Assembly (NCBI GenBank): GCA_026413225.1
Contig: CM048555.1
Coordinates: 80,793,785-80,857,784, forward strand
Length of the DNA: 64,000 nt
Direction of reading: 5' to 3'
Source of the DNA: Otis tarda
Taxonomy: Eukaryota; Chordata; Aves; Otidiformes; Otididae
Part shown: positions 1-13,165 of the stretch, one piece after another
Layout of the letters: each line of letters opens with the position of its first letter
Numbering within the stretch: the stretch's first letter is position 1
The notes under the pieces: generated by a model
Seen by the model: only the letters and a program-made list of their open reading frames with translations
What the model was told of the DNA's origin: nothing
The model's database searches: none
Made by a program: the position numbers and the translations under genes

Positions 1-3000
1 CGATTGATTCATGAGCAGAATTAGGATCTAAAGCTCGGGCCGCATGGTTTAATCCACTCCCCTCAAACCCAAATCTGCTTTGAACACGACCTGGGCGGAG
101 GAGAAGGGGGGAGAAGAGAAATCTGCAGGGGAAATACGAGAGCAGCCTTAGAAGGCTGTGGCATCCACTTAACTGGAAAATGAGAAAGAAAGCAGTGTAA
201 GAGCAGGACAATTAGACGCCGAGCAACACAGACCTTTCCAAAAATGAAAGAGAGCGGGGGGAATTAACGGGCATAAGTGCAACCCGGTAATTAATAGATA
301 AATGGCATTAGAGAGTTTTCTAAAGAGGAAGAATACAACATGACTTATCTTTCCAAAGGCAGAAGACAATTTCTCCCTCCTTTCACCTTGCAGATAAGGA
401 CAGAGAGCAGGGATCTTTCTGTTTCAAAGCTTAAGAGGAATCTGGAAGTTGAAGACAAAAGAGAAAGGAAGAACGCGGTAGGAGGGAACAACACCGGGGG
501 CTGTTATTGACTGAGCTGCCAAAGCCGGCGAAGAGCAACCCTGCCACTGCTCACCACCGAATAATTCCTCTTGCAAGAGCGGGAGCAGAGTGAGTCCTGC
601 TGCAAAGGAAACGGGATTAAGCCTCGTAGGGAAGAGAGGAACTGGTACACTGGGCTGGCCCACAGCTTTCTGAGTAGACTTCCTCACTGGGAACTGGGGT
701 AGGTCCACAGTGGGGGACCCCTCAAACATCTGCATTGCCTCCCTTGGACAAGGCAAAGCCCAGTTGTGGGGTCTCCATCTCCTCCTCTTGCTGCCTCTGT
801 GTAAGGTCTCCCTTGCGCTTCACCCCAGCCAAGATGCTCAAGCGAACTCCCACCCAGGTAACCTGCAGGGTCCACCATCTCCTGAGACATCCTGCGTATG
901 ACTCCACCACTGCAGGTGCCCAACAGCGCAGCAACAATTTTTTTCAAGGCTGAACGAGCCTGATAATTGAGACGTTTCCCTCCTGCCCTGCTAGACACTT
1001 ATTATTAACAACCACATTGAGTCCCTAGGTGGGCTTAGCTGATAGATGGGAACATATAAATTTCAGGGTCGAAGTGTAGGTGTCTACGCTCCTGTCACAG
1101 CCAGTGGAGACCAAAGGCTCAGTTCAGTTCCCTGAAGTTAGGCATCTTGTGCTGTCTGAGATGCCCAACAGCGTGGAAGACACCTATATCGCTCTGGAGC
1201 AGCACACAGAGGACGCATGAGTTCCACCAGGGCATCAATGTAAGACCTAGATGACCAATCTCAGGAGACACTAGCTTCTCCATAGGTAATGGCTGTCCTC
1301 GTTAGTTTTTTTTTTTTTTAATGTTTACTAAACAAGATATATGTGTTACCCAACTTCCTCCAAAAAAGACAGGCCCAGCTCAGTTTAAGAAGGAGAAGCA
1401 AAATGTGGGCGAGTAGCAGGAGAAAAGGAGCCACCCTTGCTCATGGTCAACCCAAACAGAGCGAAGAGGCAGAGCTGTTTGCTGCATTCCTCCCAGCCTT
1501 GAGGGTGGGAGGGTAAGAGTATGGCGAGGCCAGGCTAGATGGGTCAGCAGGGATGGGACAAGAGCCAGATTCCCCTGAACAGCTGTCCATATCGTATTCC
1601 AGCTCTGTGGTTTGTGTAAAAGCCCTTGATCCTCACATGGAGGCAGCTCTCCACTGATTCATAAACCCACCCATTCAAAACCATTTGCTGCCATGGCATC
1701 ATCTCAGCAGAGAATTAGTCCAGCAGAGCAGCCAGGTGAGACCCAAAGACTGGCAATGTCATAGTGGCCTCCAGAACCACTTCCAGGGTACCACAGACCC
1801 TGTCTCTATTTCCCGTCCCATTAAAAGACTTCATTGCAGATGACCTGGAGGCAGGCGCAAGCATGAGGGGTACTGTGTGTCTGGTGGGTCCATTCTGCTG
1901 GACCTACATTGTTGAGTTGTCTGGCTGCCCCTGTCCCTAACTGGGGTCCTTCCCTGCCGTTCCTGAGGACTGTACTCACTCAGCATTCCCTCCTGAACCA
2001 TCGAACAGGCTTTTCTGTGCTTGAGAAGCAAGGTAGGGCTGTGAGGTGGCATAATGCATGCCCAGGTCTTGCTCCTACATGGACAAGAGGATTTAGCTAG
2101 GACGTATTTCTCCTTCTGGGAACTAGGAAGACCTTGGCTTCCTCAACCCAGGCACCATGAGCTGGTGATGGTGAAGTAGGGTCTATGACTGGAACTGCAT
2201 CATTTATCAGACACCTTGACTCTTCTCAGAGCAGTTCCTCCATTCCCAGTCCTGCTGGGAAGACAGAACAGTTCAGCAGCTATTCATTCTTGTCATGAAA
2301 ATAGGTGTAATCTCCATCCAACACACCAAGCCAATTCAGCAAAAACCTGAGCAATTGCCCTGAGCTGAATCAATAGCCCCCCAGCTTCATCGCGGGAACA
2401 GGTCACCCGCTTATCAAGGGAGAGCTGAAATCACTCATAGGACAATTTTTGTTTTGCCGTCCTTGCGATGGCTTTCCTGAACCCTGTCCAAAGCAGAGAC
2501 GTCATTTAGAACCTATTAAAACAAAGGTGCACGTCCGCGCGGGCGGGAAGAGAAGGAGGGAAGAGAAAAGAAGGAGGGAGCTGGGTGTCCTTGAGGTCAG
2601 GCAATCTAACAAATCACAGAGAAACCATTAGCACCATGAAGTGACAGGAGGCAAAACAAGGCAGAACGTTAAGCGGCCGGCGCTACCAAATCCATCAGCT
2701 GCCCCGTTATTCTGATGGCGTGTCGGTGCAGCGTATAATCATCGAAATTGGTATTCTGCTGCAAATCATCCGTCTCCTGCTTTCACTCCAGACTGAGTTT
2801 CACTGGTCACCAGGGATCAAGGAGAAAGTATAGAGTCCACCTCACATCAGTTCTCCCACAAAGTCTGCTTGGCCCTCCTTCACCGGCAGAGCAAGCAAGC
2901 AGGATGCTAAATGCAATAACTCCCGTTGTGTAAGGAGCGGAAATGACTGGGAGAGAGGCTTAATCACCCCTGGAGTCATGAAGACTTCAAGTGTGATGTT

Positions 3001-4967
3001 GTTTTGGAGGTACATGATGGCAAAACCAGCAATGTGCCAGATCTTCAAGGCTTTGGAGCTGGGTCACTGTTCAGCAGAGTCCTTGCGTCATTTGCAGGCC
3101 TGTAGTGATAAAAAAGTGAATCACCACCATCAGAGCTGGGACAACCCAACCCTAGCAGGTGGTGTAACCCACACACATGCACATGTAGCTGTCACTCAGG
3201 GCACGGGGGCTGAAAGGGGCCCTGAGGAGTCTTACAAGGAGGGACTGGCTCTTACTCAGCATGAGACTTGTCCCTCCAGCATAGATCAGGTTTTGTAAGT
3301 GAGAACTGACCAGACACTGAGTGCAACCACCACCAGCCTTTTGCTGGACAGAAGAGGAAAGGCTGTGAGCAGACGCTCCAGACAGCTGATGGAGGTCCTT
3401 TCCAACCAGCATCTCTACGATTCTTGGGAATGGATGAAATTCACGTTCTGCAAACCAAGAGAGGTTTGTCCCTTCCAGAGGGTCACAGAGCTTCACAGCA
3501 CCATGGGGTGTCCTTCAGAGGCATTTGTCCTAGGGTGGTTGCCAGCAACCCCATGGTCATTCCCTGGCTCTCAAGGAGAGATCAGCATTGTAAGCTCTAC
3601 TTGAGCAACGTCCAAGGACTTCTGCTCTCTGCAGAGTTAGCAAGGTCCAGGTAGCAGAGTTCAGACCATGTGTGAAGCTACCAAGACCATTTCACAGGGA
3701 AAAAAAAAAGACAGCCAGTCTCAAATTTCTTCTTTCACCAAGCTTTTGTCTGAGTAGTGTTTCAGATCCAGCACATGGGCGTCCAAAAGGGCAGTCATGC
3801 CACTTTTTCTTGTGCTCCCCCAGCCTCAGCCGCTGTCACAAGACATTTCCAGTGTGCTGCAGGACAACTGAGTGGGACAGCATCATCTGGATGTTTGGGA
3901 TGGCCCAGTGTCAGCTCTGCACGCCCTCGAGAAGATCCTGACCTCCTGATGAAAACAATGAAGTGCTCTATTTAGCTGTACTCAAGGGCTTGTTCTCTAA
4001 CAAGACAGAGCAGAAAAGAAGAGCAGCCATTTCCCATCCCAGAAAACAAGGTGTTTTTTCAAGTTTTATGGAGAAAGTTCTCCAGCCAATGGTCTGATTT
4101 TTTTTTTTTTAAGTAATGTGCGTGTCACTCTGTGCCAAGAATTTCAGTGTGTCATCGTCGATTTTCTTTTGTCATTAACTGCCAGGTTTGGGGGGTGGTT
4201 CAGAGCTGAGCTGGAGGAAGATCGGAGGCAAAGTTGACTTAGATTAAGACACAGGTTTAAAATCTGTTTAAATCTTGTTTAAATTTATTTTCTTCTGCTT
4301 CTGCTCTAAAAGGGGAAGAAAAAACAAAAAGGAGCTCCGTCCAATGGAACATCAAAGGCAACTGAGCTGTTTTCACTGCTGGTATAAAAACAAAAAACAT
4401 GCAAAGACCAAACTGCAGGACTGATGCTAATAAAGCGCCCGAGAACAGATCCCCGTAGAGACGAGGCACGGGGAAAGGACAATAACACCTTAACTCAGTC
4501 CTGAGTTGTTCGCAACACAAAAGCTTCACACGTGTAAATGCCTCCTGGGAAAGACACTGTTGAGGAGACTGTGTGGTGAAAAAGTCATGCCAGGAATGAT
4601 TTGAAACTCAAAGAATGACTAAACTTGTCTTGCAGTCGTGGCTTTTCTTTCCGGAAAGGGCAAGCAGGGGGAGGGAAGCCAACAAAATGAAGCAGAAGAA
4701 GAAAAGCAGCGTTGAAAAAGCCAGCTGTTATTTTTACGCCCAGGAGAAAATTATGCTGTTTATCCAAACTGTGGCTCATTTTGGGTTCATTAAGGAAAAC
4801 CAACAGAACGGCTTGGCAGGTTGGACTCTGGCCTTTGGTCACCTCAAGTCCAATGGAGACCAGGTACCTCCTGTCACACGTTCCCTGGATGACACCTGCA
4901 CCTCTGTCCTGCGTGTTTGACCTGACGTATACACTCAGCTCAGGTTCAGGTCTCAGGCTCTGGAGAC
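1..4967. other. Intergenic DNA, no gene recognised
   Basis: I see no coding exon with convincing protein similarity on either strand. Open frames here are short and lack a recognisable domain. A poly(T) run lies near 1,307-1,319 and another near 4,100-4,111. The 1-350 and 2,300-2,760 stretches are not low-complexity and carry motif-like AT/GC-mixed sequence (for example an ACAAAGG-type site near 2,522). They could be conserved non-coding DNA, but that is a guess without an alignment. Confidence 0.5.
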
Positions 4968-5325
4968 CCCGGATTTCAGTCCTGCTGTGGAGAGCGGCCT
5001 CCCAGTGCCTAAAGGGGGCTGCAGGAAAGGTGGGGAGAGGGTCTTCAGCAGGGCGTGGTGTGACAGAACGAGGGGTGATGGTTTTAAAATAGAGGAAGGC
5101 AGATTTAGATAAGATATTAGGAAAAAATTTTTTACACTGAGGGTGGTGGAACACTGCCCCAGGTTGCCCAGAGAGGTGGTGGATGTCCCATCCCTGGAAA
5201 CATTCCAGGCCAGGTTGGATGGGGCTCTGAGCAACCTGATCTGGTTGGAGATGTCCCTGCTCCTTGCAGGGGGGTTGGACTGGATGACCTTTGAAGGTCC
5301 CTTCCAACCCAAACCCCTCTGTGAT
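4968..5325 (+). mobile_element. CR1 LINE 3' fragment
   Basis: A 5'-truncated CR1 retrotransposon in plus orientation. It contains the diagnostic CR1 3' block: GGGGCTGCAGGAAAGGTGGGG, then the CCAGGTTGCCCAGAGAGGTGG stretch, then GGTTGGACTGGATGACC and CCCTTCCAACCC. It ends near GTGATTCTC, a decayed tail. CR1 elements insert with 5' truncation, and this copy keeps only about 360 bases. Open frames across it on either strand are repeat-derived, not genes. Confidence 0.93.
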
Positions 5326-5971
5326 TCTCAGTCTAGTCCCAGCTGTGTCTGTACTTGTGAACTGAACAGTGGACTGAACTCAAGCTGCTGAATTGTTGTC
5401 CTTCCTGGCACACATTTGGCCTTAGCACAAAGCTCTATATGAGTCCTGCATGGGTCAGCCACTTACATGGCCCATGAGTCATCCCAGCCGACAGTTTGTT
5501 TTGAAGGGAGGAGAATTTAATAACACAGATGAAGACTGCTCTGTGCCGTTGGCCTCAGGACCCCCGAAACATTCAAAGCACATTTTAGTCTACGAGCACA
5601 AATACAACCAAGGCTCCTTGCTCTGCAAGCCTAGGGATCAGGAAGTGCATGAAGTCTCTTGGTCACAGGAGGCAACTTTGGACTCAAACAGCTTCTTTAT
5701 TCGTTTTTATGAAAACCCAACGAAGAAAAAATTCTCTCTTTCGGACAAAAATTTCATCTTATTCCTATTTCTTTATAGCACCTTTGGGTATCAAAGAAGC
5801 AGCAGTAATAGCAATAAACCGCCCTTTGTCTCTTTGTCTCTCCACCAGCTTTTCCAGTCCAAGCAAGAAGGCTGGTGAGCAACATCCCGACGTTCAGTGC
5901 TTTGCTGCAGACAAGCACAGGGGAGGTGTGGGCTGGGGGTGGTAGCAAACTCAGCCGTTCTCCTGGGCACT
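5326..5971. other. Intergenic DNA, nothing recognised
   Basis: Short unique-looking stretch between two CR1 copies of opposite orientation. The longest open frame (142 codons, plus strand) has no recognisable domain or splice context. Confidence 0.5.
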
Positions 5972-6437
5972 GTCATAGAATCATCTCACAAAATCATAGA
6001 ATGGTTTGTGTTGGAAGCGACCTTGAAGATCATCTTGTTACAACCCCCCTGCCCTGGGCAGGGACACCAGACCAGGTCGCTCAAAGCCCCATCCAGCCTG
6101 GCCTTGAACATTTCCAGGGATGGGGCATCCACAGCTTCTCTGAGCAACATGGTCCAGGGCCTCCCCACCCTCACAGTGAAGAATTTCTTCCTTGTATCTA
6201 ATCTAAACCTACCCTCTTCCAGTTTAAAGCCATTACCCCTTGTCCTATCACAACAGGCCCTTGTCAAAAGTCCCTCTCCAGCTTTCTTTACCTTTAGGCA
6301 CTGGAAGGCCGCTCTAAGGTCTCCCCGGAGCCTCCTCTTCTCCAGGCTGAACAGCCCCAGCTCTCTCAGCCCGTCAGCCCCGTTCAGTCCCTGGCTAGAC
6401 ATGATCGTCCTCTCCAAGCATCCCGTAGCATCTCCTT
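5972..6437 (-). mobile_element. CR1 LINE 3' fragment
   Basis: CR1 copy in minus orientation. On the plus strand it begins with the complement of the tail (TCATAGAATCATCTCAC and AATCATAGAATGG), followed by the complement of the CR1 3' region up to the CTGAACAGCCCCAGCTCTCTCAG block and about 80 bases beyond. It is more diverged than the copies at 48.8 and 60.2 kb (for example CTTGAAGATCATC in place of CTTCAAAGCCCACC), so it is probably an older insertion or a different CR1 subfamily. Confidence 0.92.
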
Positions 6438-8163
6438 AGTAGCCACTGGGTGAAGGAGGCTACAAAAGTCCTCTTAGATGTGTTTCTCAAGTCATGTGGT
6501 GCATATTTCCTAATCAGGCCGGAAGAGTTCCTCCTTCATTTATATATCTCACCTGTTGACAAGGGCTGGACCCTTGGGCCTCATGCAGCACATTTGAAGC
6601 CACACTGAGGTGTTTCCACCCCCATTTCTATGTTCTCCAACTTTCTGATTTTACTTCTTTGGAACGGTTTGGTTTGATCATCTCAGCCAAGCATCTGGGA
6701 CCAAAACAGGCACATTGCGTGCACTCTCCGATACTCAGCCCCACCTCCACTCACCGATGTTCTTCAAACCACAGCAGGCAGCAGAAGCAGCATCTTCGCG
6801 TCGAGATGCCACTTCACCACGAAGCCACAGGGCAGGGCTTCTCTTCAGCTCCAAACGTCGCCCAGACTTGCACAGACTCCTCCGTTTGTTTCTCCAAACA
6901 CGGATTTAAAACAGAAAGGAAAGTTGGGGAGGGAGTGCTGCGTCCTGCTTTGACACCACTGACACAGAAGTGCTCCGTCTCCACGCTCGCTTTGTACTTC
7001 ACAGCACTGGGACTTGAAAGACACTCACTTCTTAAAAAAAATCCTTGGAAATTAGAGAGATAAGACACCGACTTTAGGCAACACTTCAGTGACAGCACTC
7101 AACAGGACCCTGGTCTTCAGTGTGTGTGTGTATTATATTATAAATTTATTTCTCTCCTTCTCTCCGTGTACATAGAAATGTGGGTGCAGTGAATTAAAAT
7201 CAAGCTGTGCTTTGTACTTTTGTTTTTAATGGCACCATCCTTGGCTGCAAGGAGAGAGCGATCAGCCCCCGAACGGCAGGAACGGGCGGAGAGAGAAATC
7301 ACCTTCTGCCAAAGACAAATAAAGTAAAAGGAAAGAAAAGGCACGGAAGATGATGAACGGTTCAACTTCCTCGGTGGCAGGAGCCTCTTCATTAACCGCT
7401 TCACTGCCTTTTTTTTTTTTTCTCCTTTTTATTTTGGTTTTTTATTGTTGTTGTGTTTTTTTTTTTTAAGGCTCTGTGCATGTGTCTGCCTGCAGCTCTA
7501 TGTCCATGAGCGTGTTGCCTGCCTTCAGCTGGTCCCATCTCCCTCATCTCTCCCACCCTAAGATGCAGCATTAAATGAAAAATAAAAAAAACAAAACCAA
7601 TAAGAAGGTTTTACATTTTACATCAGCAATGTCACCTCGTGCTGCACCCCAGGGTCCAGAGCCTACCTAGTGCCAGGACACCCACAATGAACTCGGTGCA
7701 AACTTGATGCACCTTGAAATTCAGGCTCCAGGGAGCCAAGGAGGACACTTCTTGTCCCAGGAGGACTTCCCCAGTGTGCTCCGGAAACACTCTCTCTATT
7801 TCTGAAGCTCACTGGAAGCCATTTAACCCCTGGAGACTCTCACCTGTCCCCTCCTTTTCTTGGTCCTTCCTCCACATCCCTCTTCATCCCTTAGAAACCT
7901 CTGCAGAGCCCAAGCAGCCAGAAGCCCATGGAGCTACTGTGGGTCAGGATCTGAGCCCTTGCTGTGGCTCTTCCACCCCAGGGTGACTGGGCAGGACAGG
8001 GCATGGATGGGACAGATGAGGGACCAATGGGTCCATTTCACGAACTGAGGGAAACCGTGGCATGGAGACATGTACAACAACTTGCCCAAGGGCAAAGAGA
8101 TCTTGCCAGCTTCATCACAAGTGTGCTGGGTGACAGTGACCTCCTGAAATGGCCAGGGAGGTA
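6438..8163. other. Intergenic DNA with simple repeats
   Basis: No gene recognised. It contains a short GT run at about 7,121-7,131 followed by an AT-rich stretch, and two poly(T) runs (about 7,408-7,421 and 7,457-7,469). The 7,140-7,620 part is AT-rich and has AATAAA-like hexamers on the plus strand (near 7,317 and 7,582). That would suit a 3' UTR of an unseen transcript, but no exon supports one. Confidence 0.45.
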
Positions 8164-8750
8164 CAGTCATAGAATCATAGAACCATAGAACGGTTAGAGT
8201 TGGAAGGGACCTTCAAAGCCCACCCAGTCCAACCCCCCTGCAAGGAGCAGGGACATCTCCAACCAGATCAGGTTGCTCACAGCCCCGGCCAACCTGGCCT
8301 GGAATGTTTCCAGGGATGGGGCATCCACCACCTCTCTGGGCAACCTGGGACAGTGTTCTATAACTCGCATTGTAAAATATTTTTTCCTAATGTCCAATCT
8401 AAATCTACCCCCCTCTATTTTAAAACCATTACCCCTCGTCCTATCACAACAGGCCCTACTGAACAGCCTCTCCCAATCTTTCCTGTAGACCCCCTTGAGG
8501 TATTGGAAGACCACTATCAGGTCTCCCCGGAGCCTCCTCTTCTCCAGGCTGAACAGTCCCAGCTCTCTCAGCCTGTCCTCATAAGAGAGGTGCTCCAGCC
8601 CTCTCATCATCTTCGTGGCCTCCTCTGGACCTTCTCCAACTGGTCCATGTCCTTCTTGTGTTGGGGCCTCCAGAACTGGACACAGTACTCCAGGTGGGGT
8701 CTCACCAGGGCAGAGTAGAGGGGCAGAATCACCTCCCTCGACCTGCTGGT
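8164..8750 (-). mobile_element. CR1 LINE 3' fragment (longer copy)
   Basis: CR1 in minus orientation. It starts on the plus strand with the tail complement (CATAGAATCATAGAACC) and runs through the usual 3' block into the upstream CR1 segment (CTGGACACAGTACTCCAGGT and CTCACCAGGGCAGAGTAGAG), where the reverse transcriptase reading frame ends. About 590 bases are clear. The similarity fades near 8,750. The element is coding-dead. Confidence 0.93.
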
Positions 8751-10901
8751 GTCTTCACAACCTTCGCTTGCTTCTGCTCCATAGGGAAAAGCAGCCCATC
8801 CCAATGAGGCCATTAACATGCTGGAGCAGCTATTCTGGGGCTGGGCATCCACAGAGCACGGTGTCCTCCTCCCAGTGACCTACATCAGTCCTGCCTCAAA
8901 GGCAGGACCTAACCAAGGCCCAGTGTCCTGGCCAGGTCTACCTGTCAGCAATAGCTTGGTCTCAGGGCAGAGTTGCTGGCATGGAGATGAAGCTCCCCTC
9001 TGTTGCCACCTGAGCTGTTTCCCTGTGGCGTCACATCTCCTTGGCCACCTCCAGAACCAGAATGGACCCGAACAGGCCCAAATGATCCCTATCAGCCTAG
9101 CAGGGCCTTTCTCCCGTGTTGAGGCTGTGCCTGTCATATCACCTGGATGTTTAACTCAAAGGAGGCTATCGTGTTAAAAGGAAGCCTAGGAGAAGTTAAA
9201 ACACACCCACACCCACGTCTACACCCCCTAACAAGCCCTGATATGAGTAAAAGAGTCCAGAAAGACCAGAGGCCCCTACTAATTTCACTGTAGGCTGGAT
9301 CATGAGCTCTCAGTTTTGCTGTTTGCAAAGTGCCTAGCGTGCAGGGACCTCAGAAGTCTTGGCAAGAATGTTGACAGCAATGAGACATAGCAAGAGAAGA
9401 GCAGCTACGCAGAGAAAGAGACATCACTGGAAACGACTCACCCAGGTCACCCAGCGTGATGTCTCCCCCATTTCATTTGCACAGGACCTGGAGCATCTCA
9501 GTGCAGGAGGAAGACAGAGACTGTTAAATTAGACCAAAGCTGGAGAAAATATTTGTACCATGGGGAGGAAGGCACAGGAAGATGCTCCCTGGAGTGCAGT
9601 GGGCTGTCCATTGTGAGAGGGTTGAAGAACATAAGGGGAATTATATGGGGAGAGAGCAAAGTGCTAGCATCAGGCTCCATCAGGGATCAGGTTAAAATCC
9701 AAAAGCAGCTGGGCTTTGCTCCACCTGTCTTCTGAAATGTCTGGATCTTGTTGCTGTTGGAAATTGGGCATCAGATTAGATAGATCAAGGAGATGGACTC
9801 ATCCTGTCTTCCAGGATGTTACCGGGAATTAAAATTGTGGTTGCTTTCTCCAGCGTGTACAATGAAAGTCATTAGCTGTAGAGACATTCTCCTGAGTCAG
9901 CCAGGAGGTTTTTGTCTTCTTTTCAATCTCACAAACTCTGCCACTTGGACAGATGAGAAATGTGCACATGAAGGGACTGCTCAAGCCCCAGTCTCTCAGC
10001 CTCAGCCATACCTCAAGACCTCGCTGGAGGTGGAGAGTTTCAGCACATCTCCATAATCACAGTTCCACGTTCTCGCTCACCTGAATAAATGGGGAAAAGG
10101 TGAGGCCCAACCTCCCAGCAGATGCAGCATTTTGGGGACACTTTTGTCACAAGAGACATCCAGGCCGACGCCAAAAAAAATGCAGATGGGCTAAAGCGTG
10201 TTACAGCATTCGGTGTGCTCACTCTGGTGCTGGTCTCCACCTCGAAGTGCAGACAGGGACAGGGGTGATGTACGAGTTGGCCTATAAAGAAGCAAAGCTG
10301 GGACAAACATCTGGTAAACGCCAAGATGATGAAGGTAAGAGCGGTCTGATCCTCTATCCCACACCCACCCCTCCAAGCCTTAGGAAGACTGAAAGACGTT
10401 TAAGTAGCAGACAGGACTACCACACACATCTCGGTGCCCCAAGGTTTCAGTGAAATGGTTGTGCCAGGACCACCTCCGTGGGACCCTTCCCCTTTCCCCT
10501 TCACCAGGCACATGCTCTCTGAGTAAGGTTCTGCTAGCCAGGAAGGTGCCTTTGATGCTGAAGAGACGGGACTGTGAAGGGCTGTGGGTTTTTCAGCTCT
10601 CCACCACCGTTCTTCAAAGGTACCCAAACTCACGTCAGACCCCTTTATTAAGGGGAAAGCTCCACTTGGATGGACTTCAAGCACAAGTCATCAGAGGCAC
10701 TTGGCAGGTTTTCTGTGCCCAGCTCATGCTTTTAATGGGATTGCAGGTGATGAAGGGTTGGGGGGGAGAGCAAGGAGAAAAGCTGTGCTTGAGGATCTGG
10801 TCCCTGGAAAGCCCAGCAGGAGTTCAGAGGGAAGGCTGAGCAGAGGATTTGGTGATCATCTACTGCCATCTAGTGCCAGCTGAACACCCGAAAGTTATCA
10901 G
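8751..10901. other. Intergenic DNA, nothing recognised
   Basis: No exon, RNA gene or known repeat could be identified. Open frames of 60-130 codons overlap on both strands without domain similarity. Confidence 0.45.
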
Positions 10902-11245
10902 AGAATCAAAAATCGTAGAATAGTTTGGATTGGAAGGGACCTTCAAAGCCCACCCAGTCCAACCCCCCTGCACGGAGCAGGGACATCTCCAACCAGATCA
11001 GGTTGCTCAGAGCCCCGGCCAACCTGGCCTGGAATGTTTCCAGGGATGGGGCATCCACCGCCTCTCTGGGCAACCTGGGCCAGTGTTTCACCCTTGTAGT
11101 AAATAATTTCTTCCTTATATCTAGTCTAAATCTACCTCCCTCTTTCAGTTTAAACCCATCACCCCTTGTCCTATTGCTACAGGCCTTGATAAAGTTTCTC
11201 CTCATCTTTCTTATAAGCCCCCTTTAGATACTGGAAGGCTTCCTT
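10902..11245 (-). mobile_element. CR1 LINE 3' fragment
   Basis: CR1 in minus orientation. The plus strand shows a decayed tail complement (AGAGAATCAAAAATCGTAGAAT), then GGAAGGGACCTTCAAAGCCC and the standard 3' block up to the region equivalent to the CCTTTAGATACTGGAAGG segment. It is 5'-truncated, about 345 bases. Confidence 0.92.
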
Positions 11246-12919
11246 GGATTCATTAATTTCTCTAACCAGGCCTCAAGTCCTGCCCATCGCATGGACCACA
11301 GGCCATGTCTTATGTTTCTGGGTGCATCAGGATGGACATTACCCATCTACACTCCCTGTGACCATCTCAGGTCAGACCGAGACAACAAACCATCGTGAAC
11401 CATCCCTAAATTACAACCTCGGTGTACGTCTGCTGCTAGAGGGGAGCCAGCTTGCAGCTCAAGGGCAGAGGAGCTGGGTTGGTCTGGCCACATAGAGTGG
11501 AAGGGCTCTTCTCAGCACTGCTGCTGAAAAGGGATGCGATGGGTCATTCCACACCACAGCACAGCCAGTCTGCCTCAAGAAAAATCCTCTGGTGCACTCA
11601 AGGTCATCTCCCCGGCAGAGAAAGGGTCTTTGAGAAGGGTGAAAACATCTTTGAGTACTTATCGTGCGGCCCAGCAGAGCTCTAGACATCTTCGCAGGGT
11701 CCCTGAGATCAGAAATGGGGGTTTCTATCAATTCCTTTCTAGTCTGAATAATTCAAATTCAGCCCCCAAATGTGCCTGCCCTAGCTCTGCGTTTTTGGTG
11801 AAGTTTGGGTAGCTGTAGAGGGAGAACTCCCCATCTCCCCCCATTGGCAAAACAAGACAAAGAGGAGTGTCATGGCCAGGTAGGTGACATTAATGGGCAA
11901 GAATCCAAGCCCAGGGACATTGCATCAGCTTGATGTGATCAATCACTGGTCTGACAGTAAGGTGGGGTTTTTGACTGCAGCATTGTCATCCCTCACTTTA
12001 TCATTAAGCTAAATGGTCCGATTCATTGAGAAAAGGTTTTTTTCCAACCACTTCATCATTGCAGCAGCTTCTCCAAACCCTCTCCAACTGTTTAACCCTC
12101 TGCTGACACCTATATTGGACAGTAGAAGAGAGGGCGTCCACAGGCAAGGAGCAGGGTTTCCCCTCTCCAGGAGCTCCATAGGCTCTTCCTCAAGTCTGAC
12201 CATGTCAGAAGTCCTTGGGAGATCACTAAAAAGAATGGGACGTTAGGAAGGTTTAGGGACCAGTTCATTCATCCTATCCTCCGGAGGTCATCTGAGGGTG
12301 ATCTCAAGAGGTCTCTGAACAGAAATGACTGATTTTGTGATTTGTTATCAGAGTAAGAGGAGCTGCTGGATCCTACATCTCGCCACCAACCAAGAAAAAT
12401 ACGGAGGTACCAGAGATACTTAAGGGAAGGCGCATGTGCACGACCAAAGACTGAGATACAAAGCTGGATCTTACAAGAGTAAGGACGGCTTAGGTTAAGG
12501 TGGCCTTAACCACAACCTGCAATTAGCAGCCCATTTTGTAACACTGGAGATAATCGAACACCAGTTCTCTCAGGGTTGTCCCTGAGCCTACACCATGAAC
12601 AACCTTTACATTAGTTGGCCGCCTCTCAAAAAGTTTTGTGCTGGGTCAGATGGGCTCTACCGCAGGGTAGTTGACATGTCACACGTGGTTGGACCAAATG
12701 ATCCCAGGTTTAAGGGCTAACAGGAGGGGCTCCTGTTTGCACTGGTGTGGTGGGAGACCCAGAGCCCTTGGTGTCTAAAGGTTCAGGGAACTTCTGAGGA
12801 AGAAAAGAGCCGGAGGAGCCAGGGGACTGTACAAAGCCTTTGTTCTCGTTTCAGACCCTGACAGAGCCGCATGTCAAGTCATAGGAAAGTGGCACGGTAT
12901 AGTACTGTGCAGGTCAACA
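11246..12919. other. Intergenic DNA, nothing recognised
   Basis: No gene or repeat family identified on either strand. Composition is unremarkable. Confidence 0.45.
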
Positions 12920-13165
12920 GCACCTTTCATCTGAGGATTGTAAAGCCCTTTCAAGACATTAGTTTGTTAAACCTCACAACACCCCTGTGAGGTAGGTATC
13001 AACCCCCATTTTACAGACGAGGGGAACTGAGGCACAGAGAAATGCAATGGCTTGGCCAAGGCCTTTGGGCAAGCCAATGGCACAGGCAGGAGGTCTTCCT
13101 GCTCTTGTTTCCCGGCTTGTGGCTCCTTCCTCCTTTGGACAGCAGAGCGTCAGCAGCTCGCAGAG
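12920..13165 (+). mobile_element. Ancient MIR-like (CORE/L2-tailed) SINE fragment
   Basis: The stretch carries the typical series AACCTCACAACACCCCTGTG, AGGTAGGTATCAACCCCCATT and TTACAGACGAGG, then AACTGAGGCACAGAGAAATG and a decayed CTTGGCCAAGG segment. That is the order seen in MIR elements of amniotes. Such copies predate the bird radiation and are usually heavily diverged in birds. The start is approximate because the 5' part has decayed. Confidence 0.7.

Noticed and set aside
4585-5307. 240-codon minus-strand open frame
   Set aside because: Its N-terminal half is the antisense of a CR1 element. The same peptide recurs at other CR1 copies in the window.
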